DNA of 64,000 nt from Auriscalpium vulgare. Taxonomy: Eukaryota; Basidiomycota; Agaricomycetes; Russulales; Auriscalpiaceae. The translations under genes and the position numbers were made by a program. The notes beneath the pieces were generated by a model. It saw only the letters and a program-made list of their open reading frames with translations. It was not told the origin of the DNA and made no database searches. Shown in pieces: positions 35,601-47,600 of this stretch (the first letter of the stretch is position 1; each line of letters begins with the position of its first letter). Where the stretch lies: the NCBI GenBank assembly GCA_019915015.1, contig JAHBBC010000026.1, positions 62,001 through 126,000 on the forward strand. The letters run 5' to 3'.

Positions 35601-36566
35601 CACCTCGGCGCGACCTCTCGACGAGATAGAACTGCCCCATATCGACGAGGAGGTTATTGTCGCGCGCGTTGGACAGCACAAGAAGAAAGGCGGGCATCGC
35701 GAAAAGCCCAAGAAGGAGTGCAAATATCAGTGGTATGCCGTGGGCTTGTACGGATCAAAGACCAACAAGGTGCGTGCCGGCGACGATTCTTATCGAGCGG
35801 GGCGGTATTGATACAATTTTCCTTTCGGCCGACAGGTAGAGTGTGTGACTTGCCATTACGCAGTAACGAGGGATGGGTCGCCCTGCCCGTGTCTGCACGG
35901 CGGCAACAAACGCAAGGGATGCATGCTGTGCGCGGCGCGGCGGATGCCTTGCATCCCGTACAAGCCACGGACTCGTCCGCGAATTGAAGCTGTCAGTATC
36001 GGTTGCTTGTCATTTGCGTCCGCGTCCGACTCACCTCACCTTTGCTTTCACAGTCCGTGCCAGCGACCGCGCAGACTGCACCCGATCCATCTTCGTCCCA
36101 GCAACCCGTGGAGACACCCGTGTCGCCTGTGTCCTTCTATTACGACCCTTTCGCGTATCCGGACGACGGGATGATCGTGGACGGCGTCATAGAGTCTTCT
36201 GTCGAGGGGATAGCACCTCCGACGCGCACATCTGAACAACAGGACATCGATATGCCCGACGTGTTTTCTGCCGTGGAGTTGACGGAAGCGCAATTCGCGG
36301 CGTTGGAGGCCGAGATGAAGGCCGCGGTGCGAGCAGAGGTGAGGGAAGAGGTGTGCGAAGAGGTGCGGGAAGGGGTGCGGGAAGGGGTGCGCGCGGAGCT
36401 GCGGGCAGAGGTGTGTGAGGAGGTGCGCGCAGAGGTGCGCGAGGAGGTGCGTGCAGAGGTGCGTGCAGAAGAGGAGATGAAGGCAACTGCTCGGCTGCAC
36501 CAAGGCATCGTCCAGCCCATTACAGAGCTGATTTTCAGTTATCATTATGATTGTACGCAAGTGTAG
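32645..36566 (+). CDS. P7: largest family member, three Cys clusters and repetitive tail
   Basis: Eight exons: 32645-32776, 32840-33047, 33113-34759, 34817-34992, 35050-35424, 35479-35769, 35836-35991 and 36054-36566, giving 1,165 residues, all phases consistent. Domain A (YDRTSLRLAARI ... GENLWW) leads into a 549-codon exon, a Pro/Ser-rich linker built from irregular repeats each with a basic patch (PKRKHS, PKRQRI, PKRRRV) and a proline-rich spacer. Exons 4, 5 and 6 end in module B (DDVVIVKIPVTGQ, YEVVTLKLPGK, EEVIVARVGQHK). Cys clusters begin near residues 724, 849 and 946; the last is the seven-Cys form also found in P4. The final exon has YPDDGM and a charged repeat (VREEV/VRAEV units) instead of domain D. 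That repeat is the left edge of the 12.5-kb duplication. Probably nuclear; function unknown. Confidence 0.82.
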
Positions 36567-37051
36567 CTATCGACTACTATGGACGAATATGAGGTTAGGG
36601 TTTGGGTGACGTAGCCGGTCGCTCGCAAAACACGAGTCGTCGTCGTCTCGTCGTCGTACTCGTCCGAGCTTCGTCGTCGTCCTTGCTACGCTTGTCACCA
36701 TGCTCGTATCCTCAGAAAGATCTCCAAATGGACTCCATCTGTGTCTTTCATGTCCACGATAGTATCCACGAGCGCGCAGCGTGTATGCGGACCAGCACGG
36801 TTGGCGTCGCTCTTTGCACAAGTAATCGCCTTCCATTCGGTGAGCAAGGTCCGAGCAACGGTAGTTCCGTACTTACACTCATCGTAGCTCCTCCCGCAAT
36901 TAATGAGCCGGCGCTTTGCTGGCGATGCGCTACTCGGGCGGACACATAACGCAACCGATCGAGATCCCCGTCACGCTGACCCGTTATCTCCCCACCCCTA
37001 TATGATCCCGCCTCGCTTGGAGTCCGCTACGACGAGTGCGCCAGACAAATC
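36567..37051. other. P7-P8 intergenic region
   Basis: Contains a CGT-rich low-complexity stretch (36635-36690) and a TATA-like TATAT at 36999-37003, about 50 bp before the P8 start. No CACGTG. This is where copy 1 differs most from copies 2 and 3. Confidence 0.5.
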
Positions 37052-38705
37052 ATGCAAGAATCATCGCTTTCCTACGACAGACAGGCGTTGTACTATGCTG
37101 CGCGGATATATACCGCCAACGAACGTATCCGTGCTTTGCCGCTCTCTCACCGCACCCCATACTACAACCTCTATGCGAACGAAGTGGTGCGTCTCACATC
37201 ATGTCTTTCCATCTCCAACTCATCCATATGTTACAGCTTACCGCGCTGCGATATGTATCGAGCCTCACACGAGGTACCAACTTCCCAGAAATCATCATCA
37301 GAGCCCAAGCCGCTCTCCTGCAAGCGCCTACAAACGGCGCACAGGCGTGGTCTTTCGACCCTTCCGACGTCGAAATCGGCTTCTATGAGGTCGAGTACGC
37401 CGGGTATCGTTTTGCAGACGACTGGTGGAATGAATGTGCGTCGCATCTTGCCGTCATTGTCTGCGCGGCATTCATGCTCTCACTTAGCGGACACTGCTGC
37501 GCGGAATCGCTCTGCTCAGTTGAATGTGACCAAAGACGCCATCGTGGATGCGTACAGGCGTCCGGATACTGTGCCGACAAGCGTCAATATACAGCATATG
37601 CCTTCGCCGATGTCGACCCCTATTTCTCTTGCACCCAGTCACTCTACTCCCTCGCCTGCTCTGCCAAATCACCATGCTTTTCGAAATGCAGTCAATCCAC
37701 GCATCCCGTCGCCAAGTCAGCCTGCTCCAATATTGTCGGCCGAGCGCAAGCGTGTCCACAACGGCGACCACGACAACTCCGCCGAGGACAGCACTCACGC
37801 ACCGAGCGCAACGAAACGGCCGCGGGGGCGGCCGCGGAAGAGCGAAGCACGGCCAGCGAGCAAGATCATCTTCGTCCATCGCCGCCTGGATCAATACGAA
37901 GGCGAATCAGAGCTGCCCGCCGATGCGATCATCGTGCGCATCAACTCCAGCAGGTATCTCGTCGGCTTGTCGTCTTCTGCTCGCAATATCGTGCGTGTAA
38001 TATGATGTTCGTTCTACTTTGTTTGTTGATCGTTTGACAGGCGCAGTGTGAGGCGTGCAACGCTGCTGGGGCAGCATGTTTCAAAGGGCCGAATGAGGCC
38101 TGCACACTGTGCTCGCTACGAAAGCGGCCGTGCAAGCAATTAGCCCTTGCTACCCATGCAGAGACTCTTCAAGACAACGCACGCGCGCAGAAAAGCAATA
38201 GAATATTGGATTACTTTGACAAGCTTCCGGATACTAGCGGTGAGGGTCACGCTCACGTTTCCACTCACCGTTCCTAAACGTAGTATTTGCATCCATAGCT
38301 GCCGCCAGCGGCATCAAGCCAGGGATCCTGATCGGGCAGGGTGCCCAAGAATTCGCACCGCGCCGCCTGACGTATACACACGAGCGCGGCGGGCTCCCGC
38401 GCGACACCGTCGTCGTCATTGTCAAGCAGGGCCAGCCTGCAGAAGTCATCGAGTACGCAGTGGGGCTGTATTCCCAGAATCAGAGCTCAGTACGCCCGTC
38501 CTCCGCGTCGTCGCCGTTTTTCAGACTCACGTCGTTGCAGACCGCGTGTATGCAGTGCGCGGAGCGCAATGTGCCGTGCTTTCCGGGCCCGGGCGATGCG
38601 TGCACGTTGTGTGTGCTGCACGATGAGCCGTGTGCGGTAAGCGGGGCGGCAGATCTGCGGCTGGTAGACGTGCTGATTGTGTGTCCAGATTTTTGTGCAC
38701 GATGA
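37052..38705 (+). CDS. P8 copy 1: module-array family protein with two Cys6 clusters
   Basis: Six exons: 37052-37186, 37237-37435, 37488-37990, 38041-38239, 38284-38489 and 38541-38705, giving 468 residues. Domain A (YDRQALYYAARIYTANERI ... FADDWW). Exon 3 has a Pro/Ser linker, an AT-hook (KRPRGRPRK) and module B (LPADAIIVRINSSRYLVGL). Exon 4 opens with the first cluster (residue 282, C-x2-C-x6-C-x7-C-x2-C-x6-C). Exon 5 is a second module B (LPRDTVVVIVKQGQPAE). Exon 6 carries the second cluster from residue 417. The stop at 38703 follows by reading through a good donor (GTAAGC at 38636); if that intron is used, coding continues into a poorly conserved tail reaching about 39200. No domain D is intact, so the 3' end may be decayed. 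Confidence 0.75.
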
Positions 38706-41700
38706 TATGGAGGACACTACCTCGAAGGCCGACCTCGAGCTGAGACGCTCCGCCTGCCCCCGCCAATCCACAGCATCATGCGCAAGGTGCACGCGGACTT
38801 CCACGTACTGCCGACCCTCGCCGCGCCGTGCAAGGACGGGCTGTATGTCGTCCCCAAGGGGCACTTTGTTCTCGCGTTGCGCGCTGTAAGCCAGCGAGAC
38901 CCGACGCTGCGATGTGCATCGCTGTCGATGCGGGCGCCGCTGCCTAGCGCGTGGATCCCAGCGGCCACCCGCCTCGCGCCCGCCCTCGCGGACCTAGACT
39001 CGCGGTCAGATGGGATCGCGGGCGGCAGCCCGCCATGCTGCAGCACTTACTCTCGCAGTGACGGCACACGGACAACGGTGCGCCTCGCGTGCGCGGACGC
39101 CGCTATTGTGCAGAGCATCCTGCCTTCGGTGCTCCAAGACAGGCCCTGGCACGGCCAGCGATCAGACCGTGACGAAGGCGGTGGAAAGGGGCGAGCAGTC
39201 AACGGTTAACAACTTTACATTGAGGGACTATGTACATAGTGCATCGCTACACACTAACAACACCACAATTGTGCCAAATCATAAGTACTCGAGGATACTG
39301 CGATCAAATAGAATGAAGAACAAGAATGTCACAACCTACAAATGAAAAGCGGCGCCGAAATGTATAACCCTACAAACATATGGGGACGTCTACTGTATAT
39401 GACAAAATAACAGTGCGCTCAAGAGCATTCACAGACGTGACAAATAGGAGTAAGTATGGTAAAATACCGACATGCAAGCCCGCTGTCGCTGCGGTCGGCA
39501 GCTATGCGCAGCGGCCTAAGTAGCCCGCTACGACAAGCATGGCCCATCATCAGCGTCAGACCACGACAGATATGGCAGAACAACATACCGGCAAAGACAA
39601 TCCCAACGAGGGATGGCGCGGAAGAGCGGGAAGAAGAGGGAGCGGCGACGACGAATGGCGTGGGCTAGAGGGAGAGCGGGAAAAGGCGAGGGCCAGAGAG
39701 AGAGACGGCGGGGGAAAAGCTGATGCTTTCGAACGCCCGCGCCGCTGTGATTTATACGTTGCGACCCCGCGGACATCCCCGCCGGGTAATGTGACACGCC
39801 CACCCCGAAACATGAAACATAGCAGCACTTACGTCTCTGTGTGAACGTCGAGCTGAGGGACTCGGCCCTTCCAGCATCGCGGCAGTTCGCATCGCCCGGA
39901 TTTAAACCGTATTCCCGTCATCCGAAAGAAAACGCCGGCCGACCGCGAGCAGCATTCCAGCAAGTCGGGAGTCGATGTTGCTACATTATAGGATCGTCGG
40001 TGTGGTTGATGCGAAGGGCGCGCGCGATGGAGATGTGAATTTAGACGGAGATGAAGGGCAACCGCCCGGACGGCGCGATGGATTCAGTAATTCCGCGCAT
40101 GCGGGGGACCATGAGCCCACGGAACGGCGCGACGTCCTGCAAGCAGCGTTGCGCGGTCGGCGGCAATGCGGAGGAGCACGCCCGCGTTCTGAACGAGGCA
40201 ACCGACCACCGCGACGGCTGTCAATGCTGGACCGAAAATTTCGAGCTGCGGGGCAGACGGTACATCAGCGCGATGGCTACTGCTGAACGCTCTGAGGAAA
40301 GAGAAAGGACGCCCCATAGATTGCCAATAAGATGTCAGGGCGCGGATCCCACACGAGGCTCTCGTCATCGACCCTCGCCGTTGTTGCGCCGAGCGCGCCG
40401 TTCCCGATACAGCGCTGCATCCAAGTCAGCACGCAAATAATACCTGAAAGGACACCGGCAGAATTGCGAGACCGCAAGGGTCTGAACTTTATTCTGCGAT
40501 CGCGCCGCAAGGCCTCACTGGGAAAGGAAGCATATGAGTATTTCTGGATGAAAAGAAACGGGGCGACGAACCTGCAAATCGGCGAGACGCGTTGGGACGG
40601 CGTTTCGTCGATGTGACAGCACTGAGCAGCTGGACCGCACAAGCTCCCTGCACCGCCGAGTGCTACGTGCAAATCGGCAGCTAGAACGTCGCGCATGGAA
40701 GGCAGGTCGCGCGGGTTCACTTGCTCCATCGAGGACCGCGGCTGCCGATTTGTCTGCCCATCGCCGGAGCTCCGCCGGACGCGTACCACTCGCGCGCTCG
40801 ACGGCACAAGTGAAGACTTACCAGGAGTTGAAAGGAAATGCCTTGCGGCTAACGCACGCTCGAGCGTGAACGCAGCAAGCATCGGCGATTTTATTGCCCA
40901 GACATTGCGAGGGAGTGGCGGAGCGGCGCTCACCAGTATCTCAATGCAGTGCTGGGACCGCCCCGAAGCTGAGGCTGTAGGGTGCCCTCGTCTGGGCCCT
41001 TACTTATCTGCGCTCCACGTACAGCCGCGCTCTCCATACACACGGCGTAATCACATCTGTGCAGGTGGAGAACGGGGACAACCCATTCTCGGCACCTTGC
41101 AGCGGATGTGCTTGCAGTGGAGGAAGGGGCGGCGCTACGCGGAGACTGAGGTGCGGACGAGGAGGACGGTCTGATATCGGCGGCGAAGCGGCGAGCCGGT
41201 TGGACGAGGCATCCTGCGCACAGAGTTACAAACGGCCGCCTGTGTCTACGCATGGATGTCCGATTCGACGTGGTGCGTACCTGGAGTGATGATGGCGGTC
41301 GTCGGAGCACTATGTACACATTTGCGCGGCCTCTACATGATACCATAGTCGGTGCAAGAGTACAATGACTGGACTGGACACGCACCAGGGTGGTAGCAGC
41401 GGAAAGAGCGACGGCTGCGCTCGCTCGCGTTGGTGTTCTGCACCATCGCGCGCGCATGAGGGCTGGTAAGAGATCGTAAATGAGCTCTTAGCACACATTT
41501 CACAGGACTGGGGCGCACCTGCAGCTTCGTGTACGTATCCCGCTCGATTATCAGCAGCCGGACGACCGAGGTATGCGCGACAAAGATGAGCCGAGGTCGC
41601 GCTCGTTGAGAGGCACTGTTTGCGGCCACTTGAGGTGACAACCGCGCTCCAGCACACGCGTTTAGCACCCTTTGGCGCAACGAGAATTAGATCAATTGCG

Positions 41701-43330
41701 CTGCATAGATTGGACAGGATGGCGCACCGAGTCTACCAAGGTGTATGCGCGATGATTCGTACAGGGCGGCCGGTGAACGTGATGCGCTGGGGGCAGTACG
41801 AACGCGTTAAGCAGGAAGGAATGCTGGACGCGCGACCAACTCGTTGCAGGCCGCGTTCTGATTCAGATGTATTGAGTCAGATGGCGCATGGATGGATCAT
41901 AGCCGGCGCACGAAGCTCGGGGAGGATGTGCAGTGGGCGTATGCGCGTTGATTTGGACCGGCGTGACGTGGATGTGGATGCTGGGCAGCCTACCGGCGTG
42001 CAGGCTGCGATCTAGGTCGACGTCGTCATTGATTGCTGCGCCTGCCTTGATGAGCAGCCGTGCCTGCGACGCCGGATAGTAAGCCAACAGGCATGTTCAA
42101 CCACGGTCAGAGACTCACTTGTGTGCGTTCTTAGCGCAAAGCCGTCGTGTTGCTCGCCCATATCGAATGATCTGCCCGCACGCGTGAGATTGCAGGACGC
42201 GGGGATTAAGAGCATCACGAGGATATGGGGACAGTGTGTCAAGAAAGAGAAAGTGGAAAAGACGACGGGCGTGTAGACGAGTAACTGCGGTGGACGCGCG
42301 GGGTAAAAGAGCGCGAGAGTGCAAGTTGCGCGCGCCGTGGTCACAAGGCGCTGGCGACTTGGCTCGCTCGACGACTTGGCTCACGCGCGCCATGGGCACA
42401 GTCGACTGCGACACTAAGTGTATGCAATACTTTCTGCTTCAAAAATACTCATGCAGCAACCTATCCAGACAGACTTCCGACGACGTGCCCCCTTGCTCTC
42501 CCGGCGCTTTCGCAAAGCTTCAGCTGCCTGCTTACAATCTTGCGTGGATCTGGCTGCATCGCGGCGGCCTCGGACATGGATGCGCATGGGAATATTGCCA
42601 GGCCAGGCCGAAAATCAATCATGTCAAGGGCGGAATTATGATCGCACCTTGTGCGTCAAGATCCTCGACTCTCAAAAGGTAACTCGGCACAAACCCCCGC
42701 ATCATTCAAAGGGTGACAAGAATGGCTCCAAGGCTCTGGAGGCATTCCTGGCACCCTTTGAGTGATGCTGAGGTATCCCGGGGATTCTGTAAAATCATTG
42801 AGTAGTCCCTCTGCATTGCTGAAGCCATGCAGCGTGCACAGATATTGTGATCGGCACCCTTGCCAACCCCCTCCCAGCCTCACTTTGGGCCCCGGTTATC
42901 TGATCCACCGGGAAATGAAGGCCAGGCTTACCAATTTCCAATCGGTCGCCACCTCGGATTGTGACAGCTATTACTCCTTTCCCTGTCAGTAAGCTTCAAT
43001 TCACCTGTCCTCGAAAACGTATTCGGCTCCTAGTTCCATGGGAACCGGGGCCCACTTCCCATCCGCACAGGTCCGCCCCCGTCCACCCCTCGCACACGCA
43101 CGTCCAATTGAACTCTCCTCTATACCACCACCATCGATCCACCGCCTTTCTGTCGACCTCATTGCGACTGCCCGCGTTCGTATCTCTTGACCACGTCGTG
43201 AGTGCTTTTCTTCTGAACGTTCATATTTGATCAAAGGCTCACATGTGCTCTAGGGAGCCTCCAGCTCTCATTGTGCGCGTCAGAGGTCATCGAACGCGGA
43301 AACCAGACGACGCGCGCCTCGCGTGTGAAA
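38706..43330. other. Repeat-unit interior, no gene supported
   Basis: 4.6 kb downstream of P8. The longest frame, 218 codons on the minus strand (40277-40933), and a hydrophobic stretch near 40100-40250 (minus) could be exons of a decayed membrane protein, but no splice chain could be built. 38706-39209 may hold a degraded 3' part of P8. Confidence 0.45.
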
Positions 43331-44670
43331 AAGCCGACGTCGGTCCGACGACGACTCGAGTCACTCAGCACCAACCTCGATCAGTATCCCGCTGGCGACA
43401 CCAGCATTCCTTCTACCTACGTCGGACTCTCTACTTCAACCTCTCATGAAAATGCGGGCTCGAGCGCCTTGCTCTGCTGGCACATTGTGAGCATATTCAT
43501 ACCCCTTCTTCGCGCTTGAAGTTGATCTGACGACGGACGCTCATTCTTCTGAAGCTCGGAATTCGTCAATTCTGCCCTCTTTACGACAGCGGGGCAAATC
43601 TCGCCGTGAGTCGTGCCGAACACGTGTCTTTGCGCCTTGCAGAGACGTGCGATCATATCGATGACCGCGGATCGTTTGAGATCGCACGACTGAGTCTTTG
43701 CGCGGAACAGATGGCTGGTTAGTATATTGTTCTCCTTCTTCTGCCCCTAGAGCCCGCCTAATAGTCCGGCTTCTGTAGCGCCGAGATTCTCCCCTGCAAC
43801 TCGAGACGCGCACTCCGAGCTCAAGCGGCGGACCTGGCGAGCAGCGACATCGAGGCGGCGAGCGGGAGCAGCGCCGCACTTGCGATGGTAACGTCCTTCT
43901 TGCGAACAGCTGCAGGCCGCCTGCGTCCCTTGCCACTGTCGCGCTCAGACCCAGAGCATGCGGGTACAGAGGAAGCTCAGAGTCGTTCAAGTCGAAACAG
44001 AAAAAGCCGACGTCGGACCGACGACTCGAGTCGCTCAGCACCGTCACCTCGGTCAGTATCCCGCTGGCGACACCAGCGTTCCTTCTACCTACGTCGGACT
44101 CTCTACTTCAAACTCTCGTGGCAATGCGGACTCGAGCGCCTTGCTCTGCTGGCACATGTGAGCATCTTCATACCCATTCTTCTCGCTTGAAGTTAATCTG
44201 ACGACCGACGCTCTTCTTTTGAAGCTCGGATCTCGTCAATTCTGCCCTCTTTACGACAGCGGGGCAAATTTTGCCGCGAGTCGTGCCGAACACATGTCTT
44301 TGCGCGCGCGCTGCAGGATCATATCGATGACCGCGGATCGTTTGAGATCGCAGGACTGAGTGCTTGCGCAGAACACAGATGGCAGGTTAGTATATTGTTC
44401 TCCTTGTTCTGCCCCTTGAGCCCGCCTAACAGCCCCGTCTTCCACAGCGCCGAGAGTTTCCCGTCCAACACGACACGCGCACTCCGAGCTCGAGCGGCGG
44501 ACCTGGCGAGCAGCGACATCGAGGCGGCAAGCGGGAGCAGCGCCGCAATCGCGATGGCAACGTCCTTCTTGCGAACAGCTGCAGGCCGCCTGCCTCCCTT
44601 GCCGCTGTCGCGCCCAGACCTGGAGTATGCGGGTACAGAGGAAGCTCAGCGTCGTGCAAGTCGAAAGAGA
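43331..44670. repeat. Internal direct repeat, about 673 bp, two copies
   Basis: Copies 43331-44003 and 44004-44670, diverged by point changes and small indels. Each starts AAGCCGACGTCGG, includes TATCCCGCTGGCGACACCAG and ends near CAAGTCGAAA. Both keep a frame with YPAGDTS and STYVGLSTS, faintly like module B, but no full gene. The pair is repeated in copy 2 at 55835-57174. Confidence 0.85.
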
Positions 44671-47600
44671 CCCTTGCGCGCGCGCGCGCTGAAGAGACAT
44701 TTCCTCGACATCGCGACTTACGAGTGAGTATTCGCGTGTGCTCTTATCTTTCACAGTATCCTCACGGTTCTCTCGCGACAGCTATGCTCCTTCTGCCAAA
44801 GATTTACGACCACGATGCCTGTGCCGTGCCGTATCTACGTCGTCGTCCTAGTCTTCTCCAGGACACGCGCCTTCTGCTATGGACGGTATCAACATACTTT
44901 CAACAAGATGCACACGGGCGTTTAATCACACCTGGTACGTGTGTTGTCTGTTAAGCGTATCGTAGCAGTAACTAATCAATGAATCAAACAGAAAACGGGC
45001 TACTGTACCCAGGTTGAAGACACGGCCCGACGGACGGGCGGCACTCGCTACTGCACGCACGCCTGACACCGCCCCCATTGAGTCTGCACGCACGCAGTGG
45101 TCCTCCGCAGGTTATGCGGTCGAGCGCACGGCGTTCGAGTGCTCTAACCGCGCTTTCTCCGACGATCCAGTCAGCGGAGCCGCGCCAACAACTGCTTACG
45201 CATCGTGCATGCGCAGAACAACGTGCCAACGGGATCAGGAGCGTCCGATATAAATGCACTCCTAGGTGCTTAGTGGAATGGTACGCAGTTTTGTTTTTCG
45301 AGCTTTCTGAGCCCAAAACTGACGCTCCATTGCAGTCCATGTCCGGCTACCCAGGCCGTAGACGTGCTCGCCTGGGCGCCCGACAGTCCGCAAGCACGCG
45401 CGGTGCCATTATCCCTTCACGAATTTCACCCTCCAACAGGCGCTGCGCGAGCCCGTGCTGTCCAGCAGCTCCCTCCCTCTCCTCCGTTCTGAAAATTGTC
45501 AGCTTCCTCCAATTCGAGCGCATTCAAGGGTCCCCAAGTCTCGGCGTTTGCTGTGGCTTTCATTGCGCCGGCGGGTCTGTCCCGATCGTCAAGTCCCAGC
45601 GCACGGACGCTCTATCGCTACATGCGTGCCGCAGCGCCGCATCATCTCTGAATCCGACAGCCGCTCGATCCATGCCCACTTCCCTGTCAGCGGCCAGCTG
45701 AGGTCTCTCGAAAACCACGACGAGCGCCCTCGAGGAGGCTTCTGCCTTGTGAGTTGTTCTTGACAAGGACCAGCAAGCTTACTCATTCCTGAACAACAGT
45801 GCGTGCTTTCAGTCGTCGCGGGCGCAGTGTACTAGTCGCTTCGCCGTAAGGTGACGCCACATGCATACAGGGTCCGTCGTCCGTCGTTCAAGCACAAGCA
45901 GCACAGGCCTCGTGCCGCACGTCAAGTCGTTCAACAATCGGACCGCAGATCGTGCACGCGCGTAGCACACGCGGCCCAAACGGTGCCTCTCATGCATCCA
46001 CGGAGAATCTGCCGCCGCCGCTCGCTGAAGCGGCTGTCCAGGTCCGGCGGGACGATCGACAACGACGACCGGCACCTGGAGAGTCGCCGCCAACCTTTCC
46101 ACTGCCACAAAGCCCACGTGCGCCGTGTCGATCGCGCTGCTATCCATCCTGTGCGCTGTTTCTTCGACGCACGCTTCTGTATCGTGAGTTTGTTCCACAT
46201 CCTTGCCGGCAACTCACTCATTTTCATGTATCAGTGCATGCGCTACACATAACCGATCACACAAGGTGCATTTTCATGCGCAGGCATGGCGCACGCCGAT
46301 GGTGCCTGTGACAGCGAGCACTCCATGCGTTCGTTGTCCGTCACGTCCTGTGTAGGCACTGTGCACGCCACGCCGCACTGAGACTTCGTCCTCGCCCGCG
46401 TTGCATGCCGCCGACTCCCGCCGCACAGCCTGCGCACGGACCATCCGCAGTGTGTGGGCGGCCCAGGTCCATCGCAGGCGAACATGCCGCAAGCGTCGCC
46501 TCACGTGCCGGCAAATGCATCGCCATTCAACGGCGCGCTCTTCCCTCAGCTGTCGGGTACTCCGCCCCAGCGTCCCGGCAGTTCTCCCCGCAGCAGGCCA
46601 TCTGTATGCTCACAGGCCCTCCACCGTTGGCTCAGGAACAGGAACGATTCACCGGTTCTGGCGGCAATACACGCAGCAGCACATGCCCGATACAAAGACA
46701 GAATGCTCGACTCCCTCATCGCTTTGCCTCTTGCTCGCGGACATGGCAAACGCCGACGCGTGGGTGCGACGTCGACACCGCGCTCTCGGCCGCCGTCGCA
46801 GCTAGCTCGCCACCGATCTACAAACGGCCAACTCCGTCCATTGCGCGCACGAAGGTTCCCAGCATGCATTTCGCCCCAGAATTGCCTGCGGACGACGCCA
46901 GCCTCGCGACAGGGTCACACGGCATCCGCGCGTGGACCTCATTGTCGCTCACCTTCGCCGGCGCCGCCGCGGGTAACATGGCGGGTACGACGCCGCACTC
47001 CAGCGCGGGCGACTCGAGAAGCAGCAGCAGGCGTTCCCAGCCACAAATGACCTGCCGTGCAGGAAGTCCATGTCCACCGGCGACGACGCGCGCGGGCTTG
47101 ATGCGTTCAAGTCGCGCGCCGAACGGGTCCAGAAGTCACGAGCGCGCGATGCAGCGCCCTGCGCAAAGTCGCTGTCAGGAATGTTTGCGCGTGCGTATCA
47201 CCCTGAGCACAATCGTGCGATGTCTAATATTTTTGCAGTACAGTAACAGGCCGTGCCGTCGCCCCGACATCGAGCATCCGGCACATGTCTATGTGTGCAG
47301 ACTCCGTCCTCGGCCCATCAACATTGGCCCCGCGTCAGCATGCCACCTCCATCTCCATTAATGGCCGACTTGTGGTGCTTCCGTCCAGCGTGCTCAAACA
47401 TCGTGAGTTTGTACTTTGATCTGTGGAGGGAACTTTCTCATTCTCTCGTTGTATCAGTAAGTGCGGCGCCGCAAAGACAACGTGCTCGAATGCCCCGTAG
47501 CATCGTCGGAGTCGCCGAGCACGACGTAGGCGCCCTGCGCAGCGCACCGCGCTCATGCGTCGACACTGTGCTCTCAGTGGCCATCGCAGCTATACGTGCT

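Noticed and set aside
36300..36480. GTGCG-rich array as a CRISPR or regulatory repeat
   Set aside because: It is in frame within the last P7 exon and encodes charged heptad-like units; there are no spacers.
36592..36605. TTAGGG followed by TTTGGG, possible telomere repeat
   Set aside because: A single unit, also present in the other 12.5-kb copies; telomeres need long perfect arrays.
10003..38705. The family as a transposon-encoded protein set
   Set aside because: No transposase, reverse transcriptase or integrase motif, no terminal repeats and no target-site duplications were seen around the genes.
40277..40933. 218-codon minus-strand frame as a gene
   Set aside because: No start context, no partner exons that close in phase and no recognisable domain; likely chance or decay in GC-rich DNA.
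46405..47361. 318-codon plus-strand frame
   Set aside because: Composition is random-like, it overlaps module relics in other frames, and long stop-free frames are common at this GC content.
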